Of a DNA stretch of 64,000 bases, positions 1 through 8,684 are shown piece by piece. The first letter of the stretch is position 1. Every line of letters begins with the position of its first letter. The translations under genes were made by a program, and so were the position numbers. The stretch lies in contig SFDB01000003.1 in NCBI GenBank assembly GCA_004558825.1, forward strand, positions 35,465-99,464, in the 5' to 3' direction. The stretch comes from Clostridiales bacterium (lineage in GTDB: Bacteria > Bacillota > Clostridia > Christensenellales > CAG-138). The notes beneath the pieces were generated by a model. The model had not been told where the DNA came from. It did no database searches and saw only the letters and a program-made list of their open reading frames with translations.

Positions 1-498
1 CTTAACTATGAGCGGGTGACGCGAAACCTTTTTTATTGCTTTTGTGATATAGGCTGCATCGTTTGGAGATATCCCATATGCCATACCGCCATTTTTTACA
101 TTAGGGCAGGAGATATTCAACTCCAAAGCGTCAATGTCAACCTCATTAAGAAGCTTTGCGCCCTCCACATAGTCGCTCTCACAATGCCCGCCAAGGTTGA
201 CCACAACGAAGTCATTGCATTGGCGCATTATCGCATATTCGTGTGCGACGAATGACTCGATACCGGGGTTTTCAAGCCCTATACTGTTAAGAAGTCCGCT
301 CGGAGTTTCCTGCAGGCGCGTGCCGCCGTTTCCGCTGCTCCCATAGAGCGTTAAGCCCTTGCTGCATATACCGCCTAAAACATGCGGATCAAACGATGCG
401 TTAAAGCAGTCGCCGAAGCCGAACGTGCCTGAAGCGGCGATAATCGGATTTTTTAAAGTTTTGCCGAACAGCTTTATTTCAAGCGGGTTAGCGCCCAT
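1..498 (-). CDS. pyrD: Dihydroorotate dehydrogenase, catalytic subunit (partial, 3' end outside window)
   Basis: Oxidises dihydroorotate to orotate in UMP synthesis as the FMN subunit of a PyrD-PyrK (class 1B) enzyme in the cytoplasm. The first 166 residues are present and run open off the left edge. Visible are the N-terminal 'NPIIAASGTFGFG' segment, 'LGGICSKGLT' and the flavin/substrate motif 'LNISCPNV' near residue 128, all typical of PyrD 1B. The ATG at 498 lies 8 nt after GAGGAGG and overlaps the end of pyrK by 11 bp, so the two subunits are translationally coupled. The next-door PyrK supports the NAD-dependent 1B type. Last gene of the pyr operon that can be seen here. Confidence 0.95.
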   Translation of the reverse strand, partial: MGANPLEIKLFGKTLKNPIIAASGTFGFGDCFNASFDPHVLGGICSKGLTLYGSSGNGGTRLQETPSGLLNSIGLENPGIESFVAHEYAIMRQCNDFVVVNLGGHCESDYVEGAKLLNEVDIDALELNISCPNVKNGGMAYGISPNDAAYITKAIKKVSRHPLIVK

Positions 499-1201
499 CA
501 AAAAACACCTCCTCGCTTAAAAACACGGGACCGTCTTTGCAGACTCGTTTATTGCCCGCTATTGTTTGACATGTGCAGCCCAAACAGGCTCCGGCGCCGC
601 ACGCCATCTTGTTTTCAAGCGAAACATACAGCCTGGCGCCGTTCGTTTTGCTCGCCGCCGTCTTCATCATCGGCGTAGGGCCACAGGCATAGTAAACGGC
701 GTCTAATGAAAAATCAACATCGTCCGTTACATAGCCGCCGACGTTTACGAATACATCATCACACACATCTCTAAATGCGTCAACCATGAACGGTTCAGAT
801 GAAAAACCGAGATAGGCGGTTACTCGCTTTTGAGGATAGCGCCTTCCAATATCTTTTGCAAGCATGAAAAGCGGTGCAATACCTATACCTCCTCCTATTA
901 GTACCGCATCTGAATCAAAAACTTTGAAGCCGTTCCCGTATGGTCCGTGTACTGTAAGCTCCATACCCGATTGAAGGCGCGACAAGGCTCGCGTTCCCTT
1001 GCCGACAACGGCATAAAGGAATGACGCCACTCCAGAGATTTCATCGTAGTCGTGAAGACTGATCGGTCGCCCCAATAGCGGGTCCGTCGTTTCGGCAGGC
1101 TTTATCATATAAAACTGGCCGCAGCCGCCTTTTTTCAAGCCGCTTACGCGCATAAGGCGTATGTTTTCAGCTACGGAAATATTTTCCGTTATCACAGCCA
1201 T
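488..1201 (-). CDS. pyrK: Dihydroorotate dehydrogenase electron-transfer subunit
   Basis: FAD and [2Fe-2S] subunit that passes electrons from dihydroorotate (via PyrD) to NAD+. 237 residues, normal for the family. The C-terminal iron-sulfur site is visible as C201-X4-C206-X2-C209-X11-C221 ('CGAGACLGCTC...VC'). An NAD-binding 'GGGIGIAPL' lies mid-protein and the FAD-binding 'GRPISLHD' near residue 45. Starts at an ATG overlapping pyrF by 10 bp and overlaps pyrD by 11 bp, so it is tightly embedded in the pyrBICFKD operon. Confidence 0.96.
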   Translation of the reverse strand: MAVITENISVAENIRLMRVSGLKKGGCGQFYMIKPAETTDPLLGRPISLHDYDEISGVASFLYAVVGKGTRALSRLQSGMELTVHGPYGNGFKVFDSDAVLIGGGIGIAPLFMLAKDIGRRYPQKRVTAYLGFSSEPFMVDAFRDVCDDVFVNVGGYVTDDVDFSLDAVYYACGPTPMMKTAASKTNGARLYVSLENKMACGAGACLGCTCQTIAGNKRVCKDGPVFLSEEVFFDGR

Positions 1202-2049
1202 TTCATTATATCCTCACGCATTGCTGCTGCAGCGCAGGCGATATATGACACAAAGTCGTCGCCTTCCGTTTTTCCTTTGTGCGCTCCGATTATACCGCGC
1301 GACGAATTTACGACGCCGCAAATGCCATCGCCAAATATGCGCGCAAGATCTTTTCCTGTGCCGCCCTGTGCGCCGTAACCGGGTATCAAAAAAAACGTAT
1401 TTGGCATAACGGCCTTTATCTTTATGAACTCGTCAGGGTATGTCAAGCCGACGACGGCACCTATCGCACTTAAGCCTCTGTTTTCCGTATAACTGCTGCC
1501 CCACTTTGACACGAGCTCAGCCATATGCATATATACCGGTCGACCGTCCGACTCTAATGTATCCTGTAAATCAACGCTGCTTGGATTTGACGTTTTGACA
1601 AGCGCGAACATGCCTTTGCCTTTTTCGAAATAAGGCGCATACGGCGATATGGCGTCTACACCCATATAGCCGTTTACTGTTATGATATCTGTTTCAAAGT
1701 CACCGCAGAAGTGTCCTTTCGCGTACTGAGCGGCGGTAGATGAGATGTCGCCGCGCTTTATGTCCGATATAGCGATAAGGCCGTTTGAGCGGATGTACTT
1801 AAGCGTATCCGAAAAAGCCCTTAAGCCGTCAAGGCCGAGCGCCTCATAGCATGCGATTTGAAGCTTATAGCAGCATGCGGTATCTTTTGTCGCATCAACT
1901 ATGCGTTTGTTGAATTCGAATATATGCTCACCCGCAGTGCCGTTAGTTTCCGAAATGCATTTGGGGATGAACTCAAGCTTTGTATCAAGCCCCACGCATA
2001 CGGGTCCGACGATTTTTGCGCGGTTGGCGAGCTTATCCATTATATTCAT
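1192..2049 (-). CDS. pyrF: Orotidine 5'-phosphate decarboxylase
   Basis: Decarboxylates OMP to UMP, the last step of the pathway. 285 residues, which places it in the longer PyrF subfamily rather than the ~230-residue E. coli/Bacillus form. The catalytic D-x-K-x-x-D stretch is seen as 'SDIKRGDIS' in the middle of the protein, and 'PGYGAQGG' near the C terminus is the phosphate-binding loop. GGAGG lies 11 nt before the ATG at 2049; a second in-frame ATG (2040) is possible. Its 5' end overlaps the 3' end of pyrC by 17 bp and its 3' end overlaps pyrK by 10 bp. Confidence 0.95.
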   Translation of the reverse strand: MNIMDKLANRAKIVGPVCVGLDTKLEFIPKCISETNGTAGEHIFEFNKRIVDATKDTACCYKLQIACYEALGLDGLRAFSDTLKYIRSNGLIAISDIKRGDISSTAAQYAKGHFCGDFETDIITVNGYMGVDAISPYAPYFEKGKGMFALVKTSNPSSVDLQDTLESDGRPVYMHMAELVSKWGSSYTENRGLSAIGAVVGLTYPDEFIKIKAVMPNTFFLIPGYGAQGGTGKDLARIFGDGICGVVNSSRGIIGAHKGKTEGDDFVSYIACAAAAMREDIMKWL

Positions 2050-3190
2050 ACTTTGTTATACCTCCGATAATTGTTTTAACTATACGCCCTTTTATTCGCC
2101 TTCCTCCAAAGGGCGTGTTGTGAGATTTCGATATCATATTGTCCGGATTTATCGACCATTCTGCGCTCGGGTCAAATATAACTATGTTTGCGGGCGCTCC
2201 TACAGCCAAGACGGCAGGGGGCAAGCCGAGAATAACGCTTGGATTATAAGAGGCTATTCTCGAAAACGTGGTCAGCGGTATATCGTTTTCTGCACACACC
2301 GTGTTAAGTATCGAAGCGGCAAACTCTATACCGGATATACCCGCAGCCCCCTTTTGCTTATCCTCTGGAGTGTGTGGTGCGTGGTCGGTGGCGAAGCAGT
2401 CTATCGAACCGTCCCGTATACCTTCTATGAGCGCTTGCACATCACACTTGCGCCTGAGAGGAGGGTTTACCTTATAATCGCAATCATAGCCGAAAATGTG
2501 ATGAGGCGTAACTTCGCATGTGAGGTGCAATCCGCTGTTTCGCGCTTCTTTTATGGCAGCAAGCGTTTCGCAGCGGCTGATATGTCCTACATGGAGGTTG
2601 CCTCCGACTTCGCGCAAAAGCCTTATATCGCGATTAACCGTGTCTCGCTCGGGCTGGCAGTGGGTACTGATTATAAACCCATATTGGGAAGAAGCTCTTA
2701 GCAGCTCACGCATAAAGTCATCGTTGAATATCGTTTTGCCGTCATTTGAGACGACCTTAATTTTCCCTGCAAACGAAGCGTAGTCTGTAGCAACGGTATC
2801 GCCGAGCCCGACTCCTGCGGCGGCAGCCTGTATCACGTTGCACATGGTGAGCGCGCGCGCGCGTTCTTCAATATCGCGTGCCTCCTGCGCTGTTTCGCAG
2901 ACAGGTACGGTGTTGGCCATAGCAACAAGCGTCGAATAGCCTCCGCTGAGCGCAGCGCACATACCTGTTTCAAGCGTTTCTTTTTGCGTCTGCCCCGGAT
3001 CGCGAAGGTGACAGTGCATGTCTATAAGCGCGGGCATAAGTATGTTCCCGCCGACGTCAATATGAGCATCGCAGCATGGAGCTCCAGCAGCGTCACCGAC
3101 ATATGTTATGACGCCGCCTTCCGTAGCAAGCGCACCGCAAATGTCCGCGTTCTTATCTATTAGCCTTGCATTGAAGTAGAGCGTAGTCAT
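2033..3190 (-). CDS. pyrC: Dihydroorotase
   Basis: Zinc amidohydrolase that cyclises carbamoyl-aspartate to dihydroorotate. 385 residues, slightly shorter than the usual type I dihydroorotase. The metal motif 'DMHCHLRDPGQT' is near residue 57; further ligands are suggested by 'STHCQPE', 'HVGHIS' and 'CFATDHAPHT'. The start ATG at 3190 follows the pyrI stop by 5 nt with no strong ribosome site, which suggests translational coupling to pyrI. Third gene of the pyr operon. Confidence 0.95.
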   Translation of the reverse strand: MTTLYFNARLIDKNADICGALATEGGVITYVGDAAGAPCCDAHIDVGGNILMPALIDMHCHLRDPGQTQKETLETGMCAALSGGYSTLVAMANTVPVCETAQEARDIEERARALTMCNVIQAAAAGVGLGDTVATDYASFAGKIKVVSNDGKTIFNDDFMRELLRASSQYGFIISTHCQPERDTVNRDIRLLREVGGNLHVGHISRCETLAAIKEARNSGLHLTCEVTPHHIFGYDCDYKVNPPLRRKCDVQALIEGIRDGSIDCFATDHAPHTPEDKQKGAAGISGIEFAASILNTVCAENDIPLTTFSRIASYNPSVILGLPPAVLAVGAPANIVIFDPSAEWSINPDNMISKSHNTPFGGRRIKGRIVKTIIGGITKYEYNG

Positions 3191-3195
3191 ACGGC

Positions 3196-3618
3196 TTACA
3201 GGCTGGTGCGGGCATCGCAGTATTCGCAGGCGTATTGCTTTTTGTCCGGATCGACGAGTCTGAACGTGATCTCATCGATTTTTTCGACGTTTGTTATGCA
3301 GCGCGGGTTTTTGCAAGTGAGTATGCCGGTCACGGTTTCAGGGAGCGTGAGGTGCAGCTTTTTCACGGGAACGCCATCGCTTACATATGTAACGGAGATG
3401 CCGGGGTCAATGAGCCCAAGAACATCGAAGTCGAGCTTAAGGTCGGTTTCAATCTTTATGAGGTCTTTTTTGCCCATCTTTTTGCTGTCTACGTTACGCA
3501 TGAGAACGACTACATCGTCGAGCTTATCAAGTCCGAGCTGCTCGAAAACCTTGTAGCCATGTCCTTGAGTGATATGGTCGAGAACAATGCCTTTTTTCAG
3601 CTTTGACACGTTTATCAT
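3196..3618 (-). CDS. pyrI: Aspartate carbamoyltransferase regulatory subunit
   Basis: Zinc-containing regulatory chain that makes the ATCase holoenzyme allosteric toward nucleotides. 140 residues, a little shorter than the E. coli chain (153). The structural zinc site is complete: C102-X4-C107 and C131-X2-C134. ATG overlaps the pyrB stop as ATGA. Presence of PyrI shows the feedback-regulated class of ATCase, consistent with the absence of an obvious PyrR attenuator in front of the operon. Confidence 0.95.
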   Translation of the reverse strand: MINVSKLKKGIVLDHITQGHGYKVFEQLGLDKLDDVVVLMRNVDSKKMGKKDLIKIETDLKLDFDVLGLIDPGISVTYVSDGVPVKKLHLTLPETVTGILTCKNPRCITNVEKIDEITFRLVDPDKKQYACEYCDARTSL

Positions 3619-4553
3619 GATAATACGCTCCTTTCATCGAGCCTTAAAAGTGAAAGAATAAGTGCCATACGGACATACATTCCGAATTTTACCTGATTGA
3701 AGTATACGGCGCGCGGGTCGTCATCGACGTCGGTCGCTATCTCATTTACGCGGGGCAGAGGATGCATGACGATCATGTCCTTCTTTGCCGTATCAAGCTT
3801 ATCGCGCGTAAGTATAAAGAAATCTTTCAGACGCATATATTCTTCTTCGTTAATGAACCGTTCGCGCTGCACGCGGGACATATAAAGTATGTCGAGATCC
3901 GGTATGGCATGTTCGAGATTGTCTGTTTCATAATACGAGATGCCGAGCTTATTAAGGCTGTCCTTTATATATGTAGGCATTTTAAGCTCATCCGGCGAAA
4001 TGAACACAAACTTGACGTTTGAAAATCTCGAAAGACATGATACAAGCGAGTGTATTGTGCGCCCGAACATCAAGTCGCCGCAAACGCCTATCGTAAGGTC
4101 GGTTAAGCGTTTCTTATAATGCATGATGGTAAGAAGGTCGGTCAATGTCTGCGTCGGATGCTGATGCCCGCCGTCGCCTGCGTTGATTACGGGGCAGTCA
4201 GCGTGCTTGCTCATAAGTCGCGCCGTTCCTTCCTTTGGGTGGCGTACAACGATTATGTCGGCATACTGAGAGACTGTCTTTGCGCTGTCGGCAACGGTTT
4301 CGCCTTTAGCGGTGCTGCTCGTGTTAGGGTCTGAAAAACCAATAACCTGCCCTCCAAGGCGGAGCATTGCGGCATCGAAAGAGAATTTTGTCCGTGTAGA
4401 CGGTTCATAGAAAAGGCTTGCAAGTATCTTACCCTTGCATTTTTCGGCATATTTTTCAGGGGCGTTTACGATACTGTCTGCAAGTTCCAAAAGGGAACCG
4501 AGCTCTTTAACCGAAAAATCCTGCGGCTCGAGCAGATGTCGTATGTTGTTCAA
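3615..4553 (-). CDS. pyrB: Aspartate carbamoyltransferase catalytic subunit (TTG start)
   Basis: Condenses carbamoyl phosphate with aspartate, the committed step of pyrimidine synthesis. The family body begins at '[18 protein letters not shown]'. I place the start at TTG 4553 because AAAGGAG sits 8 nt before it and the result, 312 residues, is the normal length; a longer reading to 4634 would start inside the hairpin of the upstream terminator. The carbamoyl-phosphate motif '[14 protein letters not shown]' and 'HPLPRVNEI' near the C terminus are intact. First gene of the pyrBICFKD operon; its 3' end overlaps pyrI by 4 bp. Confidence 0.93.
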   Translation of the reverse strand: MNNIRHLLEPQDFSVKELGSLLELADSIVNAPEKYAEKCKGKILASLFYEPSTRTKFSFDAAMLRLGGQVIGFSDPNTSSTAKGETVADSAKTVSQYADIIVVRHPKEGTARLMSKHADCPVINAGDGGHQHPTQTLTDLLTIMHYKKRLTDLTIGVCGDLMFGRTIHSLVSCLSRFSNVKFVFISPDELKMPTYIKDSLNKLGISYYETDNLEHAIPDLDILYMSRVQRERFINEEEYMRLKDFFILTRDKLDTAKKDMIVMHPLPRVNEIATDVDDDPRAVYFNQVKFGMYVRMALILSLLRLDERSVLS

Positions 4554-4615
4554 ATCAGTGAACTCCTTTCGTGTTTGTGTATACTGTCTTCGTCGTAAGA
4601 CTGAAGAACATATCT

Positions 4616-4657
4616 TAAAAATCGCGTCCGACAAGCTACGAGCTTGTCGGACGCGAT
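4616..4657 (-). terminator. Intrinsic terminator between purB and the pyr operon
   Basis: A perfect 17-bp stem (4621-4637 with 4641-4657) with a 3-nt loop is followed on the minus strand by TTTT. It begins 8 nt after the purB stop codon and lies about 60 nt before the pyrB start. It should end purB transcription; because the pyrB leader is so short it could also modulate read-through into pyr. Confidence 0.85.
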
Positions 4658-4664
4658 TCTTTCG

Positions 4665-6083
4665 CTATACTTTCAATGATGAATCAACATCATCGATATT
4701 CTTGGGAACGACGGGTAACGAGCTTAAAAACTCATCAACCTGCGCGGCGCACCTTCCTGTGTAATCATTGGGATTGAGCGCCGATGAAATTTCGTCGGCA
4801 TCGAGTATAAAATCGGGATCGGCGGCAAGTCTGCTGAGGAGATCGCAGTTTTCGCCTTCTTTCATGCGCTTTGTGGCTTCCATTGACGCCACGCGAATGC
4901 GCTCGTGCATTTTTTGTCTGTCGCCGCCTTTTTTGACCGCAGCCATAAGAAGGTTTTCCGTAGCTATGAACGGGAGATATTCCATTACGGCGCGTTCGAC
5001 AATTCTGATATTTACATGGAGACCGTTTGTGACGTTATTCATTATACGCAGCACGGCGTCTACCGCAAGGAAGCCTTCGGGGAGCGATATACGCCTGTTT
5101 GCCGAATCGTCAAGCGTACGCTCGAACCACTGAACAGATGCCGTAAGCGGAGCATTGAGCGCATCGACCATTATATAGCGCGAAAGCGAGCATATCCTTT
5201 CACAGCGCATGGGATTGCGCTTATATGCCATTGCGGAAGAACCTACCTGCTCCTTTTCAAAGGGCTCTTCAAGCTGGCGCAACTGCTGCAGAAGACGTAT
5301 ATCGTTTGCGAAACGGTACGCGCTCTGCGCGATACTGCTTAGTACATTAAGTATTCTGCTGTCGAATTTTCGCGGATATGTTTGACCGGCAACAGGGAAT
5401 ATGCTATCGAATCCAAATTCGTTGGCGATTAGGATACTGAGCTTGCGAACTTTTTTCTCATCGCCGTCGAACAGGTTGAGAAAACTTGCTTCTGTCCCCG
5501 TGGTGCCACGGCAGCCGTGGAATTTGAGCGTGGAGATGACAAAATCGAGCTCATCAAGATCAAGCATAAGATCTTGTATCCATAAACACGCGCGCTTTCC
5601 GACCGTCACTAGCTGAGCGGGCTGAAAATGTGTATAGCCGAGTGTGGGGAGCGATTTGTATTCTGCTGCAAACTCCGAAAGCCTTCCTATTACGCACAAA
5701 AGCTCTTTCCTTATGTGCAAAAGAGCGTCGCGCATTATAATCAAATCGGCATTGTCGGTAACGTAGCAGCTTGTCGCGCCAAGGTGGATTATACCTTTTG
5801 CGTTGGGGCATGAAAGACCGTATGCATATATATGAGCCATTACATCATGTCGTATTTCTTTTTCCTTTTCTGCGACAACATTATAATCAATCTCGTCGTT
5901 GACATGCGCTTCAAGCTCACTGACCTGATCACTTGTTACCGGAAGACCCAAAGAATGCTCGGCACGAGCCAGAGCAACCCACAATTTACGCCATGTTTTG
6001 TATCGCGTATCCGGAGAAAACAGCTTAAGCATGTAGTCCGAAGCGTAACGCGATGCAAGGGGGCTTTCGTAAAAGTCTTTCAT
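4665..6083 (-). CDS. purB: Adenylosuccinate lyase
   Basis: Cleaves SAICAR to AICAR and adenylosuccinate to AMP, so it serves both IMP synthesis and AMP formation. 472 residues from ATG 6083, chosen because AAGGAG lies 7 nt upstream and because the longer reading to 6146 would run through the promoter. The fumarase/aspartase-family signature is present as 'GSSAMAYKRNPMRCE', and the catalytic-histidine region as 'GYTHFQPAQLVTVGKR'. The sequence is closer to the eukaryote-like ADSL type ('AYKRNP') than to the short Bacillus form. It stands alone, bracketed by its own promoter and terminator, away from the main pur operon. Confidence 0.95.
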   Translation of the reverse strand: MKDFYESPLASRYASDYMLKLFSPDTRYKTWRKLWVALARAEHSLGLPVTSDQVSELEAHVNDEIDYNVVAEKEKEIRHDVMAHIYAYGLSCPNAKGIIHLGATSCYVTDNADLIIMRDALLHIRKELLCVIGRLSEFAAEYKSLPTLGYTHFQPAQLVTVGKRACLWIQDLMLDLDELDFVISTLKFHGCRGTTGTEASFLNLFDGDEKKVRKLSILIANEFGFDSIFPVAGQTYPRKFDSRILNVLSSIAQSAYRFANDIRLLQQLRQLEEPFEKEQVGSSAMAYKRNPMRCERICSLSRYIMVDALNAPLTASVQWFERTLDDSANRRISLPEGFLAVDAVLRIMNNVTNGLHVNIRIVERAVMEYLPFIATENLLMAAVKKGGDRQKMHERIRVASMEATKRMKEGENCDLLSRLAADPDFILDADEISSALNPNDYTGRCAAQVDEFLSSLPVVPKNIDDVDSSLKV

Positions 6084-6117
6084 TGCTATACTCCTTGCGT
6101 CGTCTACTCGAAAAAAT

Positions 6118-6146
6118 ATTATATGGCTGTTAGTGTATAAGGTCAA
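6118..6146 (-). promoter_or_regulatory. Sigma-A type promoter of purB
   Basis: Minus strand TTGACC (6141-6146), 17-nt spacer, TATAAT (6118-6123), about 35 bp before the purB ATG. Near-consensus; it also shows that the purB reading frame upstream of 6083 is not translated. Confidence 0.85.
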
Positions 6147-6174
6147 GTATAAATTTTATATATTATGCAACAAT

Positions 6175-6200
6175 GCCGCCGGTAAGGATGTACCGACGGC
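6175..6200 (-). terminator. Hairpin after the B12-transport operon
   Basis: 10-bp arms 6175-6184 and 6191-6200 with one mismatch and a 6-nt loop, starting 19 nt after the stop of the membrane-protein gene. The following minus-strand sequence (ATTGTTG) is only weakly U-rich, so it may be an imperfect intrinsic terminator. Confidence 0.5.
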
Positions 6201-6218
6201 CAAATTTTAAAACTTATG

Positions 6219-6881
6219 TTAGACGGACCGTTTCTTTGTGCCAAAGCTAAGTATTATGCCAAGCGCTACCGAAAGAAACGCAGCAAGCACCACTTGGTAT
6301 GCTTCAGGCAGCAGAAACGTTACCGTATGCGCGGGTATCCAGAAGAGAGGAACGGTTTTAATGAGCGTAAATCTTACAAATGCGCTCCAATTGATGCTGC
6401 CTATTACCGATTCTATACAGACCTTCTCCTTGATTTTTATCATATCAAGAACACGGTCGGAGCACTTATGTACGGCCATAAAGGTGGGGCCGAATGTCAG
6501 GTTCATTGTTGCGCTCGTAAAAAGCGCCTTGAGGAATTTGCTGCCGCTTCCGATAATTATGTTTTTTTCGATAAGCGAGCCAATCCCGCTTGAAAATACC
6601 TTCATCATGAAAGTTATCCATACGCCGATAAGTCCCCATAGTGCGAATCTTGCAATCACATATGATGGCAAACTCCAGCGCTTACCCTTGATGCGGAGGG
6701 CAATAAGTTCACCTGACAGCGCCAGAAAGGCGAACTTGAAAAAGCCCATTATAAAAGGATGTTCGGCTGTTGCGCCTTCAAACCAAGCTCTTGCAGCGGG
6801 AATTATGAGCACGGCCGCAAAAACGGCAATGATGCCGAAACAATAAAGCGGTATTATGAAGCTGTTTCTCTTTTTTTCCAT
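6219..6881 (-). CDS. Uncharacterised integral membrane protein
   Basis: 220 residues from ATG 6881 (GGGGGAAGG 4 nt upstream). I do not recognise it with certainty. About four to five hydrophobic segments are visible (residues ~10-28, ~45-65, ~80-105, ~165-180, ~190-210) with a basic C terminus 'FGTKKRSV'. The spacing of 'FGPTFMAVHKCSDR' and the downstream 'NWSAFVRFTLIKTVPLFW' faintly recalls Mpv17/PMP22-type proteins, which is only a resemblance by eye. It follows the TIM-barrel gene by 77 bp on the same strand with no terminator between, so it is probably co-transcribed with the B12 transporter under the riboswitch. Confidence 0.6.
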   Translation of the reverse strand: MEKKRNSFIIPLYCFGIIAVFAAVLIIPAARAWFEGATAEHPFIMGFFKFAFLALSGELIALRIKGKRWSLPSYVIARFALWGLIGVWITFMMKVFSSGIGSLIEKNIIIGSGSKFLKALFTSATMNLTFGPTFMAVHKCSDRVLDMIKIKEKVCIESVIGSINWSAFVRFTLIKTVPLFWIPAHTVTFLLPEAYQVVLAAFLSVALGIILSFGTKKRSV

Positions 6882-6958
6882 AAAACCTTCCCCCAATAAT
6901 TATTGCCCGTTTATTCTACATATTATTGTACATGAATGCAAGCATAGCATATGCATCG

Positions 6959-7918
6959 TCAGATGCGGAGCGCCTGTCGTTGCTGCAATATGTAATGCTT
7001 AAGCTGTTCACTGCCGTTCGTTATGAACTCAAAAGTGAGATAGTCAGGCGATATTCTTTTGATAAGCGTATCAACGCCGTCGCATGTGAACGGCATATGC
7101 CTATCGCAGCTGAAACCGTGGTAAAACATTTGAGTCATACGCTCGCCGTATGTTGATGCAAGCGGTGGGGGAGAAGCCATCATACGTTTGCAGTAATCGC
7201 TTGTAATAGACATGTTAAGATGAACGCCGCGTATGCGTTCGCATATTGGGCCGTGCTCATCAAGCAGTTTGTTTATATAGGAAAGCGCTTCTTCCTGCGT
7301 AGTGAGCTCAAGGCATGTATGAGCAATATGACCAGTATCAAGCATGAGCCCAAAACGTCTGTCGGGAAAGGCGTCAAGCAGCAGCCTTGTTGCCGAAACA
7401 TCCGTAAAAGTAAGCCCCGGTAACCAGAGGTTTTCGAAAAATACCGCCGGCATGTTTGGACAAAAGGATAAAAGCGCGTCCATAAGCTCGCACGTTGCCA
7501 CAATAACCGAAGCATCGCTGCGCCTGAATTGGCGTGTAAGCGATTCGTCAACACGAACATCCGAAACATGGAATACCATATATTCGGCTTCATAGCGCAA
7601 TGCGGCGCTTATATCGCGCAAATAATGGTTTATGAGTGCCGAACGGTCGCTTCCGCCATATGCGCGTTCGCACTCGTCAAGCGAGCCGAATTCCTCTTCA
7701 AGTGCCTGTTCGTTTCCGTTCCAAAAATCTACCCAGTACGGCAGGCAGTTCATGTGCAGGCCTATGACGCGCTCCTTAGGTATAATGCCGCGAGTATCGC
7801 CTTCAATGCACATAAGCTCAACGCCGTCAAATCCATCGATAAGGTCAACAAAATCCTGCCTGCACCAAAACCTGTCGAGATCACAGCGTGTATCGGTCAT
7901 ATTGAGCTGAGTTTTCAT
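6959..7918 (-). CDS. TIM-barrel protein, xylose isomerase / AP endonuclease 2-like
   Basis: 319 residues with the metal-binding pattern of the sugar phosphate isomerase/epimerase superfamily: 'FENLWLPG' (Glu), 'LMLDTGHIAH' (Asp, His), 'VHLNMS' (His) and a late Glu in 'TFEFIT'. The substrate is unknown. It starts 6 nt after the btuD stop with GGAAGGA upstream, so it belongs to the cobalamin-riboswitch operon; that context suggests a role in handling corrinoids or a linked metabolite, but this is inference. It could equally be a general sugar isomerase that was recruited into the operon. Confidence 0.75.
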   Translation of the reverse strand: MKTQLNMTDTRCDLDRFWCRQDFVDLIDGFDGVELMCIEGDTRGIIPKERVIGLHMNCLPYWVDFWNGNEQALEEEFGSLDECERAYGGSDRSALINHYLRDISAALRYEAEYMVFHVSDVRVDESLTRQFRRSDASVIVATCELMDALLSFCPNMPAVFFENLWLPGLTFTDVSATRLLLDAFPDRRFGLMLDTGHIAHTCLELTTQEEALSYINKLLDEHGPICERIRGVHLNMSITSDYCKRMMASPPPLASTYGERMTQMFYHGFSCDRHMPFTCDGVDTLIKRISPDYLTFEFITNGSEQLKHYILQQRQALRI

Positions 7919-7924
7919 TTTGAG

Positions 7925-8683
7925 TCAATCCTTCCATATTGTAAGCTGTGACTGCATCCATGCATACACATCCATGGAATATACCGTATTAAGATTGGCG
8001 CGTGTCAATACTTTGTCGGCGGTATCAAATGCTTCAATGCGTCCGTTGTGGAGCAAGAGCGCATGGGTACCGTATTTTTTCGCCAGGCTCAGGTCGTGGA
8101 CTACGGATATCACTGCACGCCCGCTATGGGCCAGCCATTCGCGCGTAAGCTCGAATATTTGGCGTTGATACACTAAATCGAGATGATTGCTCGGCTCATC
8201 GAGTATCAAAAGCTTTGGATTCTGTGCGAAAAGCTGCGCTAAGAATGTCCTTTGAAGTTCACCGCCTGAGAGTGTAAGCACGGATTGCTGCATGAGCGAA
8301 AGCATTCCTGTGAGTCGCGCGGCCTCTTCAACGGCTTTATCATCGTTGCTCGAGGATTTTGCAAACAGGCCGCCTGAATATGAGTATCGACCGAGTCGTA
8401 TTATTTCTTCTACGGTGAATGAATAGTTGACGTTGTGCGTCTGAGTAAGTATGCCGCAGTTTTTTGCGAATTCGGAAGGCTTCATGCGGCGCACGTCTTT
8501 ACCGCCGAAAGTCACATTGCCGCTGTAAGGCACGCCTTGAGCTATTGCGTTTACTATCGTTGACTTTCCTGCGCCGTTTGGGCCGACAAGCATGAGCCAT
8601 TGGCCTTCGAGAACATCGAAGCTTATGGCTTTGACAATGGTGTTTTCACCGTAGCGCACTGTCATGTTTTCGACGTTCAGCAT
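7925..8683 (-). CDS. btuD: ABC transporter ATP-binding protein, corrinoid/iron-siderophore type
   Basis: ATPase of a FecCD-type importer, 252 residues. Walker A 'GPNGAGKST', signature 'LSGGELQ' and Walker B 'LLILDEPSNHLD' are complete, followed by the switch His in 'VVHDLS'. The start is set at ATG 8683 because AAAGGGAG lies 6 nt upstream and it begins 1 nt past the permease stop; the upstream reading to 8740 has no ribosome site. Family members import siderophores, haem or B12. The cobalamin riboswitch ahead of the operon argues for a corrinoid substrate. Confidence 0.9.
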   Translation of the reverse strand: MLNVENMTVRYGENTIVKAISFDVLEGQWLMLVGPNGAGKSTIVNAIAQGVPYSGNVTFGGKDVRRMKPSEFAKNCGILTQTHNVNYSFTVEEIIRLGRYSYSGGLFAKSSSNDDKAVEEAARLTGMLSLMQQSVLTLSGGELQRTFLAQLFAQNPKLLILDEPSNHLDLVYQRQIFELTREWLAHSGRAVISVVHDLSLAKKYGTHALLLHNGRIEAFDTADKVLTRANLNTVYSMDVYAWMQSQLTIWKD

Positions 8684-8684
8684 G

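Noticed and set aside
1901..2701. 266-codon frame on the plus strand opposite pyrC/pyrF
   Set aside because: Antisense shadow of well-supported genes; no family features.
4553..4620. PyrR attenuator in front of pyrB
   Set aside because: No anti-terminator/PyrR-binding loop pattern; only the purB terminator and a short leader are seen.
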